5,098 nucleotides of DNA from Actinomycetota bacterium. Lineage in GTDB: Bacteria; Actinomycetota; Acidimicrobiia; Acidimicrobiales; Ilumatobacteraceae. The notes below the pieces were generated by a model. That model was not told the DNA's origin and ran no database searches. It worked only from the letters and a program-made list of their open reading frames with translations. Positions 1-5,098 of the stretch are shown piece after piece (position 1 is the stretch's first letter; each line of letters opens with the position of its first letter). Location: positions 1 through 5,098 of the forward strand of contig JAPKZT010000049.1 in NCBI GenBank assembly GCA_026393655.1. Direction: 5' to 3'. The translations under genes and the position numbers were made by a program.

Positions 1-154
1 CGACTGGCGATTCGTTGATGTGATTTCGCCTAAGCGCCTCGAATCTTTCTATTCAGATTGGAATAACCTCGGCGCTCAACTAATCGGCGGATGTTGCGGT
101 CTCACCGTCGACCACATCCACGCCGCCACCCGCACCCAAAAATCCCTCAAATAA
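1..154 (+). CDS. Homocysteine S-methyltransferase, C-terminal end (partial)
   Basis: The gene enters from the left edge, with the reading frame starting at base 2 and the TAA stop at 152-154, giving 50 visible codons. The visible protein contains WNNLGAQLIGGCCGLTVDHI. The GGCCG segment is the hallmark C-terminal motif of the homocysteine S-methyltransferase family (BHMT, MmuM and MetH N-terminal domain). Its two adjacent cysteines join a more upstream cysteine to bind the catalytic zinc that activates the homocysteine thiol. Family members move a methyl group from S-methylmethionine, betaine or methyl-folate to homocysteine, making methionine in the cytoplasm. The protein ends about 25 residues after the motif, as expected for a stand-alone enzyme rather than the large multidomain MetH. 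The methyl donor cannot be told from this piece, so no gene symbol is given. Confidence 0.85.
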   Translation, partial: DWRFVDVISPKRLESFYSDWNNLGAQLIGGCCGLTVDHIHAATRTQKSLK

Positions 155-176
155 AGCCTCTAATCAACGATTAATA

Positions 177-195
177 CCTGACTAAATTAGTCGGG
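177..195. promoter_or_regulatory. Palindrome in the gap before the DUF4395 gene
   Basis: The two arms CCTGACTAA (177-185) and TTAGTCGGG (187-195) pair around a single central A, with one T-G pair. As DNA this is a good candidate operator, because it lies just upstream of the DUF4395 start. As RNA it could form a weak hairpin followed by only three Ts, which makes it a poor intrinsic terminator for the upstream methyltransferase gene. The palindrome is seen directly; which role it has, if any, is inference. Confidence 0.35.
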
Positions 196-207
196 TTTAA
201 CGATACG

Positions 208-702
208 ATGTGGCGCATGACAAAGCGCTTTCCGTTTCCAAATCCCGCCAACGAAACATCCGCCCGACTCGTCGCCGGCGGCGTCGTCTTAATCAGCACA
301 GCATTTCTGCTGACCAACTCAACGCTCATCCTTCTCGCACTCACATACGGTTTCGCCGCCCGTGTCGCCGCTGGCCCAGCATTCAGCCCACTGGCGCTGT
401 TCGTGACCCGCGTCGTCACACCAAAATTAAAATTCGAACACAAATTTGTGCCTGGCCCACCAAAAAGGTTTGCTCAAACAATTGGATTAACCTTCGCCGC
501 GACAGCACTCGCACTGACATTGCTCGACTATTCAGTAGCCGCACAACTCGTAATCGCCGCACTAATCTTCGCCGCCACTCTCGAATCTGTTTTCGCAATT
601 TGCCTCGGCTGTATTGCGTTTAGCTATTTAATAAAACTTGGCGCGATCCCCGAAAGCGTCTGCGAATCTTGCAACGATATTTCGTTGCGCGTGCTTGCCT
701 AA
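208..702 (+). CDS. DUF4395 family integral membrane protein
   Basis: The 164-residue protein matches the DUF4395 family in order and content: an N-terminal FPNPANE segment, a hydrophobic stretch near residues 22-48, the GPAFSPLALFVTRVV block (56-70), VPGPPKRFAQ (81-90), a second hydrophobic region (92-139), CLGC (132-135) and a terminal VCESC (151-155). It sits in the cytoplasmic membrane. Function is not established. The two CxxC pairs would suit redox chemistry or metal binding, and relatives are often found near thioredoxin-like genes, but none is visible here. The ATG at 208 gives the longest form. The ATG at 217 (starting MTKRFPFP) is equally plausible, since neither has a clear ribosome-binding site. 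A TACGAT at 204-209 lies at the right distance to make a leaderless transcript starting at 217. The TAA stop overlaps the stop of the convergent monooxygenase fragment. Confidence 0.85.
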   Translation: MWRMTKRFPFPNPANETSARLVAGGVVLISTAFLLTNSTLILLALTYGFAARVAAGPAFSPLALFVTRVVTPKLKFEHKFVPGPPKRFAQTIGLTFAATALALTLLDYSVAAQLVIAALIFAATLESVFAICLGCIAFSYLIKLGAIPESVCESCNDISLRVLA

Positions 703-1067
703 ACAGTCTCGCGTTTTGCAGTGACTAAATAGTCGCTTAAATCTGCATCGTGAGTCATTGACCAATAGTCGACAAACCGCCACGGCATTGGCGAAAATAT
801 TCGACCTTGCGAATTTTTGTACCAACTATCCATGCCTGGGTGTGACCAAACAAGTTGATCGTGTTCGTCGTCGACTGCTTTGTTATATGCATCATGTACT
901 TCAGGGCGAACGTCAACTGCCGATATTTGCGATTCAATCATCTGAGTGATACAACTTGTGATGTAGCGCATTTGGCATTCAGCCTGAAAAATCACACTGC
1001 CACCGTGCGCCACATTGGTATTTGGTCCATACAAGCAAAATAAATTCGGAAAGTTGGGCATCGTCAT
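699..1067 (-). pseudogene. C-terminal fragment of a Baeyer-Villiger-type FAD monooxygenase
   Basis: This 122-residue frame is the end of the flavoprotein whose front part lies immediately upstream in another frame. It contains NFPNLFCLYGPNTN (5-18), the AHGGS segment (20-24), AECQMRYI (29-36), the HPGMDSWYKNSQGR region (76-89) and the WRFVDYW tail (96-102). All of these are typical of the last part of 4-hydroxyacetophenone-monooxygenase-like enzymes. Codons just before the nominal ATG read AYKG in this frame, continuing the family pattern (AYKGMTMPNFPN). The ATG at 1067 is therefore an internal methionine, not a natural start. It overlaps the TGA of the upstream frame as ATGA, so translational re-initiation is conceivable. 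A free C-terminal piece would lack the FAD site and is unlikely to be active alone. Its TAG overlaps the TAA of the convergent DUF4395 gene. Confidence 0.8.
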
Positions 1068-1090
1068 ACCTTTATATGCACAAGCATCTT
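1064..1090 (-). other. Lesion joining the two monooxygenase fragments
   Basis: Read on the minus strand, the upstream frame follows the family up to ATGFVAGKML, then gives VHIKV and a TGA at 1066-1064. The downstream frame is recognisable from AYKGMT onward. The switch point lies at about 1080-1081. Intact relatives, as I recall them, carry roughly 23-25 residues between these blocks, a WPM..I.GR.G....W.DDPR-like segment. The picture fits loss of about 70 bases that was not a multiple of three. A deletion or an assembly error would both look like this. The missing length is estimated from memory of the family and was not computed. Confidence 0.65.
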
Positions 1091-2548
1091 GCCGGCCACA
1101 AAACCAGTTGCCAAAATGATTACATCTGCTTGGCGCGACGATCCGTCAAGGGCAACTATTTGATTGCCGTCAATATGATCTACCCCAGACGCAACTAGTT
1201 CGACATTGTCACGCATCAGAGTTTTATACCAATCGTTATCGACGAGAATTCGTTTGCCATATGGCGGATAATCGGGCAAAGTTTTGTCAACCAAATCGGC
1301 GCGACCATCAAGTTGCTCGAGTAAATATTCGGTGAGTTGCATCCGGTGTTTATCGTTGCGTAAATTCATTGATCGTTGCAGATGTGGCCAAGTTTCATCT
1401 CGGCGCAAAGTCGGCAACAATCCATCTCCGAATCTCCAAAAAAGACCAAACCGATACCAGTCAAAATAAAACGGCACATTTTCAAATAGCCACATCGTTT
1501 GTGGTTTGACATCGCGGTGATAGTCATTGCTTGGTCGCACCCATTGCGGTGACCGTTGAAAAATTGTCACCTCACTGGCTTGCGACGCGACCGTACGCAA
1601 AATCTGCATCGCGCTTGCCCCAGTGCCGATGATCGCAACTCGCTTGCCAGCCAGATCAACATCATGGCGCCACTGTGCAGAATGAAAGCAAGGGCCAGTG
1701 AAAGATTCGAGGCCCTTAATGAATGACTTTTTAGGACGATTAAGTTGCCCGACGCCAGAGATTACGACGTTGGCGTGAGACTCGCGCAACTGACCGTGTT
1801 GATCGCGCAACACAACTTTCCATTTCTGCGAAGCTTCATCCCATGTCGTAGACACGACTTCTGTGCTCAAACTTATACGGTCGGCAATTTTGAACTTTTC
1901 GGCAACTGATTTGCAGTAATTCAAAACATCAAGTCGTTTTGAAAAATATTTTGGCCACCTGTGATTTGGCGCAAACGTAAACGAATAAAAATGATTCGGA
2001 GTATCAACCCCTGCTTCCGGATAATCATTAACGAGCCACGTGCCGCCAATCTCGGCATTCGCGTCAGCCATCTCCCAGCGAATTTGAAGTTGATCAAGTT
2101 TTATCGCTGCGCAAATACCAGAAAAGCCGGCACCGATTATTAAAACCGTAAAGTTCTTAAGTGTCTCGCTCGAAGCAGCCGATATCTTCGTCCAACTGAC
2201 ATCGCGTTGCGTCAAGCCCATCGCCTCCATCATCATCGGCGCATATTCGGGCGCGACTTCTTCGGCCACGCACAAACTCATCATTTTTGTAAACAACTCA
2301 GTGTTGGGTGGCGACAGAATCTCTCGCTTGCCATCTGATATTTCGCCAAGCACGGTCGCGAGCGCGTCACGAATTTGTTGTTGTGCCGATTCGGAGATGC
2401 CACCAGACTCATCGGCAAATAAGTTTGTGTCTCGCTTTGGCAAATAAGACTCGCTTAGCCATGATTCGTCACCGGTCAGCTGAACTAGACACATCAACAG
2501 TGTCGGTATCGAGGCCTCTTGAAAAGCCTGTTCAAGATTTAAACTCAT
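1064..2548 (-). pseudogene. N-terminal fragment of a 4-hydroxyacetophenone-monooxygenase-like FAD enzyme
   Basis: The 494-residue frame covers most of a flavin-dependent Baeyer-Villiger-type monooxygenase, a class that uses NADPH and O2 to insert oxygen next to a ketone. Residues 1-130 form the extra helical N-terminal region typical of the HAPMO subgroup. The FAD Rossmann motif GAGFSG is at 139-144, GGTWLVNDYPEAGVD at 168-182, and the class fingerprint FTGPCFHSAQW at 283-293, followed by R where many members have P or D. The NADPH Rossmann motif GTGASA is at 308-313, and an ATGF motif at 480-483. The arginine in YGKR (433) sits where I expect the catalytic arginine. Together with the downstream fragment and the missing segment, the original protein was about 640 residues, the usual HAPMO length. 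Its ATG overlaps the TGA of the upstream membrane gene by four bases. The native substrate is unknown. Confidence 0.85.
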
Positions 2549-2931
2549 GATGATCTCAAGGCTCTGACAACCACAAATACTGCGTAGGCACCAAACGACA
2601 ACGCAAGCAAAACGATAACTACGTAGTAAATAGTTGGCATGCTTCGGCTATTTACGAACACAAACGCATCGGGCGCGATATAACTGACAAAAGCTATCAA
2701 TCCCCAAATTAAAAACGAGCGACTTTGCTTGCTGACATGATCAGAAACTGCTTTCGCCGAACTAGCCCCATAAATTAATGAAGACGAAATTTCAATCGCG
2801 GCAAAAATTTTAGTGCTGATTCCGTATTCCGAAAGCCATACCGAAACCGCGCATATTCTCGCCACCGACCAAAGCAGCACTAAGACCATCCACATCACAG
2901 ACAACGTCAATTGACGACTTAATAATTTCAT
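2545..2931 (-). CDS. Four-helix integral membrane protein, unknown function
   Basis: I do not recognise the family of this 128-residue protein. It has four hydrophobic segments, at about 12-33, 43-62, 73-93 and 101-125, short loops, and a basic N-terminus (MKLLSRQ) and C-terminus (VVRALRSS). It has no obvious catalytic motif. The ATG at 2931 is the start that keeps the whole first helix; no clear ribosome-binding site precedes it. Its TGA overlaps the ATG of the monooxygenase as ATGA (2548-2545), so the two are almost certainly co-transcribed and probably translationally coupled. It could be a membrane partner for that enzyme or for its substrate, but this rests on position only. Its first codons overlap the promoter of the divergent phosphatidyltransferase gene, so transcription of the two may interfere. 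Confidence 0.7.
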   Translation of the reverse strand: MKLLSRQLTLSVMWMVLVLLWSVARICAVSVWLSEYGISTKIFAAIEISSSLIYGASSAKAVSDHVSKQSRSFLIWGLIAFVSYIAPDAFVFVNSRSMPTIYYVVIVLLALSFGAYAVFVVVRALRSS

Positions 2932-2939
2932 GGTATAAA
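2911..2939 (+). promoter_or_regulatory. Near-consensus housekeeping promoter for the phosphatidyltransferase gene
   Basis: A TTGACG -35 box (2911-2916) is followed after exactly 17 bases by TATAAA (2934-2939), with a TGG just before the -10 box that gives an extended -10. This is the best promoter match in the window. Transcription should start near 2945-2948, leaving a leader of only about 15 bases before the GTG at 2962. The -35 box and spacer lie inside the opening codons of the divergent membrane gene, so the two 5' ends are packed into about 50 bases. Confidence 0.7.
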
Positions 2940-2961
2940 TCAGAGTACAATCATGTGAGTC

Positions 2962-3687
2962 GTGCGAAGCAAATTCAAATTCAAATCAAATCAAATAGAC
3001 CTTTCGATTCACGGTTTAACAGTCACCGGAATTCTGGCTGGCATGGCAGCACTCGTCGCAGTACTTGATAAATCGCCTACGGCTGCAGTCGTTTGGATGA
3101 TGATCGCTGTTCTGATAGACGGCATTGATGGTCCAATTGCTCGACGTTGGATGAGCAATTCAGAATTACCAAGATTTGATGGATACATTTTGGATCTTGT
3201 TATTGATTATGTAACTTGTGTAGTTGTTCCCGCTGCGTTTATGTGGCAGTTCGAAATTGTCACGCATGATTTAACTGGCCAATTAGCTGTCGCCGCAATT
3301 CTTGGATCGTCAGCATTGTGGTTTAGCCAAACAACTATTGCAAATTCACAGCATTGGTTTAGAGGCTTCCCCGCTGCATGGAACTTAGTTATCCCAACTA
3401 TTTGGCTATTAGGTTTAGATGCGAACCTGAACATAGCGATCTCTTTTCTACTCGCGATGCTGACTTTGAGCAATGTAGAGTTTCCTCATACATTGCAGGT
3501 TTTAGAATTTCGTAAGCTAAACGTCTTCGCAACTTCTTTTTGGATGCTAGTAATCATCGTATTTTCGTTTCGCACAGCAGAACTATCAACGATTGAACAC
3601 AGCATGCTTTTAGTCGGTCCAATTTGTATAAGCGCAATTGTGATTAAGCACAAATTTGAGAAACTTGACCTTGTAATCACTGACTAG
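2962..3687 (+). CDS. pcs: CDP-alcohol phosphatidyltransferase, phosphatidylcholine synthase type
   Basis: The 241-residue membrane enzyme has the full CDP-alcohol phosphatidyltransferase signature: D53-x2-D56-G57-x2-A60-R61, then G74-x3-D78-x3-D82. These acidic residues bind the metal ions and the CDP-alcohol. The 12 residues between R61 and G74, the following IDYVTCVVVPA, and the FRGFPAAWN block (133-141) match phosphatidylcholine synthase, which joins choline to CDP-diacylglycerol and releases CMP in the inner membrane. Length is also normal for that enzyme (about 240). Six or so hydrophobic segments are visible. GTG at 2962 is chosen because the in-frame ATG at 2953 is followed at once by TGA and the next methionine would cut into the first helix. 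No clear ribosome-binding site is present. Codons TTA, AGA and T-ending ones seem commoner than in neighbours. Choline specificity is inferred from motif similarity; another head group is possible. Confidence 0.82.
   Translation: MRSKFKFKSNQIDLSIHGLTVTGILAGMAALVAVLDKSPTAAVVWMMIAVLIDGIDGPIARRWMSNSELPRFDGYILDLVIDYVTCVVVPAAFMWQFEIVTHDLTGQLAVAAILGSSALWFSQTTIANSQHWFRGFPAAWNLVIPTIWLLGLDANLNIAISFLLAMLTLSNVEFPHTLQVLEFRKLNVFATSFWMLVIIVFSFRTAELSTIEHSMLLVGPICISAIVIKHKFEKLDLVITD
2971..2992 (+). repeat. Short tandem repeats in the first codons of the phosphatidyltransferase gene
   Basis: Two copies of AAATTC (2971-2982) are followed directly by two copies of AAATC (2983-2992), then AAATAG. They encode the lysine- and serine-rich N-terminus just before the first membrane segment. 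Losing or gaining one five-base unit would shift the frame, so slippage could switch the gene, but the copy number is low. Confidence 0.5.
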
Positions 3688-3726
3688 AAATCGGCGTTGT
3701 GCGCAGAAGTTTCGTACTAAATCACC

Positions 3727-3732
3727 TATAGT
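3727..3732 (+). promoter_or_regulatory. Possible -10 box before the small membrane gene pair
   Basis: TATAGT lies 8 bases before the GGAGG of the 63-residue gene, inside the 68-base gap after the phosphatidyltransferase stop. No good -35 match is found 16-18 bases upstream, so this is a weak call. The small genes could instead be read from the upstream promoter, as no convincing terminator is seen in the gap. Confidence 0.3.
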
Positions 3733-3740
3733 TACAGTTC

Positions 3741-3745
3741 GGAGG
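3741..3745 (+). promoter_or_regulatory. Strong ribosome-binding site of the 63-residue gene
   Basis: GGAGG stands 10 bases before the ATG at 3756. It is the clearest Shine-Dalgarno sequence in the window. It fixes the start of this small gene and supports it being real, in contrast to the poorly marked starts of its neighbours. Confidence 0.75.
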
Positions 3746-3755
3746 ATTTACTTAA

Positions 3756-3947
3756 ATGAAACCAGAAACAGTTTTACGAGTCACGACCCTTTTATCGGCA
3801 GCCGCCAGTCTCGTGCTCAGCGTGTGGCTCTACTTTCAAAGTTCTTCGGTTGAAGACCGTCTGAACGGAATCTACGTTGGCGTTTGGGTGCCATCAATTC
3901 TCGCACTCGGCGCATTTTTGTTATCAGGTAAGAGCGCAAAGGACTGA
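3756..3947 (+). CDS. Small two-helix membrane protein (63 residues), unknown function
   Basis: The protein has two hydrophobic segments, about residues 8-27 and 39-57. They are joined by a short hydrophilic loop (QSSSVEDRLNG) and followed by a basic tail (GKSAKD). No enzyme motif is present and I cannot name a family. It resembles the small conserved membrane proteins often annotated as hypothetical in actinobacteria, but that is an impression only. It has a strong GGAGG site upstream and sits two bases before a 45-residue membrane protein gene, forming an obvious two-gene unit. A hairpin topology with both ends on the same side of the membrane is likely. The two proteins may work as a pair, which is inferred from spacing. 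Confidence 0.7.
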   Translation: MKPETVLRVTTLLSAAASLVLSVWLYFQSSSVEDRLNGIYVGVWVPSILALGAFLLSGKSAKD

Positions 3948-3949
3948 CC

Positions 3950-4087
3950 ATGTCACTAGCCGCACTGTTTGGTTTTGGAAGTGTGATCTTCTTGATCGTG
4001 ATGACCGGTGCATTTGTCTACGGCATGACAGTGCTCAGGGCTGCTGCCGACCGTGGAAACTATCGACCAGGATCATCAAAAAACTAA
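3950..4087 (+). CDS. Very small single-helix membrane protein (45 residues), unknown function
   Basis: The frame runs from ATG at 3950 to TAA at 4085-4087. It begins MSLAALFGFGSVIFLIVMTG, so one hydrophobic segment covers about residues 3-28, followed by a polar basic tail (LRAAADRGNYRPGSSKN). An AAAGGA at 3938-3943 lies six bases before the ATG and inside the last codons of the preceding gene, whose TGA ends two bases before this start. The tight spacing, ribosome-binding site and membrane-segment-plus-tail composition argue that it is a real gene co-translated with its neighbour. At 45 codons it is below common gene-finder cut-offs. The family is not recognised; a regulatory or accessory subunit role is possible but unsupported. 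Confidence 0.65.
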   Translation: MSLAALFGFGSVIFLIVMTGAFVYGMTVLRAAADRGNYRPGSSKN

Positions 4088-4109
4088 CTAGCTGATTTTG
4101 CTTAAATCT

Positions 4110-4838
4110 TTAGGCGCGTTGAGGTAAGCCAACGCGAACTTGCACGCCGCTAGAAAACATCACATGCGGTTCGCCGTTGATCTCTGTTCGTGGTGAATCA
4201 AAACCAGCAGCCTGAACGAGTGAGTCGGCTAGCGAAATAATTTTCGCGCGCTGCAGTGGCCAACGCTGGTGCGAAATTGGTGCATAGCGCAACGCACCTC
4301 CGCGAGTCGTCGTATATAAACCCCATCTTGCGCTCAAAAATATTTCTAGTGGCGACGGCTCAGCAATCGGTTCTAAAATTTTTATGTGAATCTTTGTTTC
4401 GGCATTACCACGCGGCCACCTGCGCACAACTGATGTATGCAATTCGTCGCCAACACGTTTGTTGCTCGCCTTGCCAAAACAGTAAGGCAATGTATATGTT
4501 GTGCGCGCGACGATAGTCGGCAACAAGCGATTGATATCCAATGAACAAAACCACACTCCAGGCACACCGTTACGACGGACATAAGTGCGAACATTCACCT
4601 CAGGAAAAGATCCGAGATACGGCACCGCGGGCAAACCGGGCACGCCGATGCCACGCATCGAAAACGGAATCAGTCCAACCCACGCCGAGCCGTCACAAAC
4701 ATCAACTTCAAGACCCGGCGGCAAGATGCGTGCAACTTCTTCAACTTTGTAGCGATAGTGAATGTATGCAAGGTCATACCAGCCTTGTTTCATTACCGCG
4801 CGGCGCACCGGGTTGGGGCAAATTTCTGAGTAACTCAT
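4110..4838 (-). CDS. DUF2071 (YqjF-like) family protein
   Basis: The 242-residue protein follows the DUF2071 pattern: W20 and IHYRY (26-30), then VEEVARILPPGLEVDVCDGSAWVGL (in 32-56) and IPFSMRGIGVPGLP (57-70). FPEVNVRTYV (78-87) follows, then GVPGVWFCSLD (91-101), AR-TTYTLPY (111-119) and a C-terminal beta-rich half including WGLYT (172-176). Members adopt an acetoacetate-decarboxylase-like fold, but their biochemical role is unknown, so no reaction is assigned. It appears cytosolic, with no signal peptide or membrane segment. It starts nine bases after the stop of a membrane protein gene, and the spacer carries a run of six Gs that may serve as a ribosome-binding site. The two genes are probably one operon. 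It converges with the small membrane pair, with 22 bases between stops. Confidence 0.88.
   Translation of the reverse strand: MSYSEICPNPVRRAVMKQGWYDLAYIHYRYKVEEVARILPPGLEVDVCDGSAWVGLIPFSMRGIGVPGLPAVPYLGSFPEVNVRTYVRRNGVPGVWFCSLDINRLLPTIVARTTYTLPYCFGKASNKRVGDELHTSVVRRWPRGNAETKIHIKILEPIAEPSPLEIFLSARWGLYTTTRGGALRYAPISHQRWPLQRAKIISLADSLVQAAGFDSPRTEINGEPHVMFSSGVQVRVGLPQRA
4115..4136. terminator. Hairpin at the end of the DUF2071 gene, weak terminator candidate
   Basis: CGCGTTG (4115-4121) and CAACGCG (4130-4136) pair perfectly around an eight-base loop, a few bases inside the DUF2071 stop codon. Neither strand has a T run after the stem, so it is not a classic intrinsic terminator. It lies between convergent transcripts and could act weakly on either one. 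Confidence 0.3.
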
Positions 4839-4847
4839 CGCCCCCCG

Positions 4848-5098
4848 TTACGCACGAACAACTTGCAACAACATTGCTGCACATACAATCGCACGCGCAG
4901 ACCACGCAATTGTGCGCGGCCAATTAGTCACGACTAGTCGTCGCCCGACATCTGCAGTCGGATTGATCGCCATTTTTGCATGCAGCGGCACAGAAACAAA
5001 CACAGTGCTGCCAAGCGCAACCGCCAACAACACTGCACCAAACCATGGCCAAAGAATTTGCACGCCTGCTGGTCGACTAATTAGTAGACCCAATGTTG
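4848..5098 (-). CDS. Membrane protein of an uncharacterised actinobacterial type (partial, N-terminus outside window)
   Basis: The frame is open to the right edge and ends with TAA at 4850-4848, giving 83 visible codons. A TTG at 5093 could be read as a start, but the frame continues beyond it and the protein begins mid-helix, so the true start is most likely outside the window. Visible segments are a hydrophobic helix (ILWPWFGAVLLAVALG...), then VPLHAKMA, a RRLVVTNWPRTIAWSAR block, and a final short hydrophobic stretch (AIVCAAMLLQVV). The histidine followed by TNW-RT-AW-AR recalls small four-helix membrane proteins common in actinobacteria, distantly like DUF1772; this is recognition from memory. 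No catalytic role is assigned. It is upstream of, and probably co-transcribed with, the DUF2071 gene. Confidence 0.65.
   Translation of the reverse strand, partial: TLGLLISRPAGVQILWPWFGAVLLAVALGSTVFVSVPLHAKMAINPTADVGRRLVVTNWPRTIAWSARAIVCAAMLLQVVRA

Noticed and set aside
210..623. 137-codon frame overlapping DUF4395
   Set aside because: Its arginine-rich, low-complexity composition is typical of an off-frame reading of the DUF4395 gene, which has clear family motifs.
1064..1080. Programmed ribosomal frameshift joining the two monooxygenase frames
   Set aside because: The bases before the TGA do not form a classic slippery heptamer, and even a perfect -1 shift would leave about two dozen conserved residues missing.
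2308..2550. 80-codon plus-strand frame opposite the monooxygenase start
   Set aside because: It has no ribosome-binding site or recognisable motif, and it covers the N-terminal extension that fits HAPMO-type proteins on the other strand.
3688..3755. Terminator after the phosphatidyltransferase gene
   Set aside because: No stable stem with a following T run could be found by eye in this gap.
3877..4095. 72-codon frame overlapping both tiny membrane genes
   Set aside because: It is cysteine- and histidine-rich with no ribosome-binding site, whereas the two membrane frames have good sites and tight spacing.
4541..4927. 128-codon plus-strand frame opposite the DUF2071 gene
   Set aside because: It is rich in H, Q, R and S, resembles no family and lies antisense to a well-matched DUF2071 gene and its upstream partner, so it is a shadow frame.
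1..5098. CRISPR array, tRNA, riboswitch, insertion sequence or phage-like module
   Set aside because: No regularly spaced repeats, cloverleaf-like segment, transposase motifs or terminal inverted repeats with target duplications were seen on either strand.

Overview
This is an ordinary-looking, gene-dense chromosomal segment, most likely from an aquatic or otherwise streamlined actinobacterium. That placement is inference. It rests on a DUF4395 membrane protein, a long 4-hydroxyacetophenone-monooxygenase-like flavoprotein, a DUF2071 protein paired with a small membrane protein of an actinobacterial type, very short intergenic gaps and a base composition that looks moderate rather than GC-rich. 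No rRNA, tRNA, CRISPR array, transposase or integrase was seen.

Layout from left to right. Bases 1-154 (+) are the last 50 codons of a homocysteine S-methyltransferase with the GGCCG zinc-site motif. After a 53-base gap holding a palindrome comes a DUF4395 membrane protein (+, 208-702). It converges on a minus-strand unit with overlapping stop codons. Read 5' to 3', that unit is a four-helix membrane protein (2931-2545), then a Baeyer-Villiger-type FAD monooxygenase split into an N-terminal piece (2548-1064) and a C-terminal piece (1067-699). The pieces do not simply abut in two frames: about two dozen conserved residues between them appear to be missing. The gene therefore looks damaged by a short out-of-frame deletion, or the assembly is wrong there.

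Divergent from this unit is a phosphatidylcholine-synthase-like CDP-alcohol phosphatidyltransferase (+, 2962-3687). Its near-consensus promoter lies over the first codons of the divergent membrane gene. Next come two tiny membrane proteins (+, 3756-3947 and 3950-4087), two bases apart. The second, 45 residues long, is easily missed by length-filtered gene callers. On the right, a minus-strand pair encodes a membrane protein running off the window edge (5098-4848) and, nine bases downstream, a DUF2071 (YqjF-like) protein (4838-4110).

Most products are membrane proteins or lipid/membrane enzymes, but nothing in the sequence ties them into one pathway. The best points for a second look are the broken monooxygenase, the overlooked 45-residue gene and its partner, and the compact divergent promoter of the phosphatidylcholine-synthase-like gene. 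I did not find convincing evidence of a new defence, mobile or RNA-based system.
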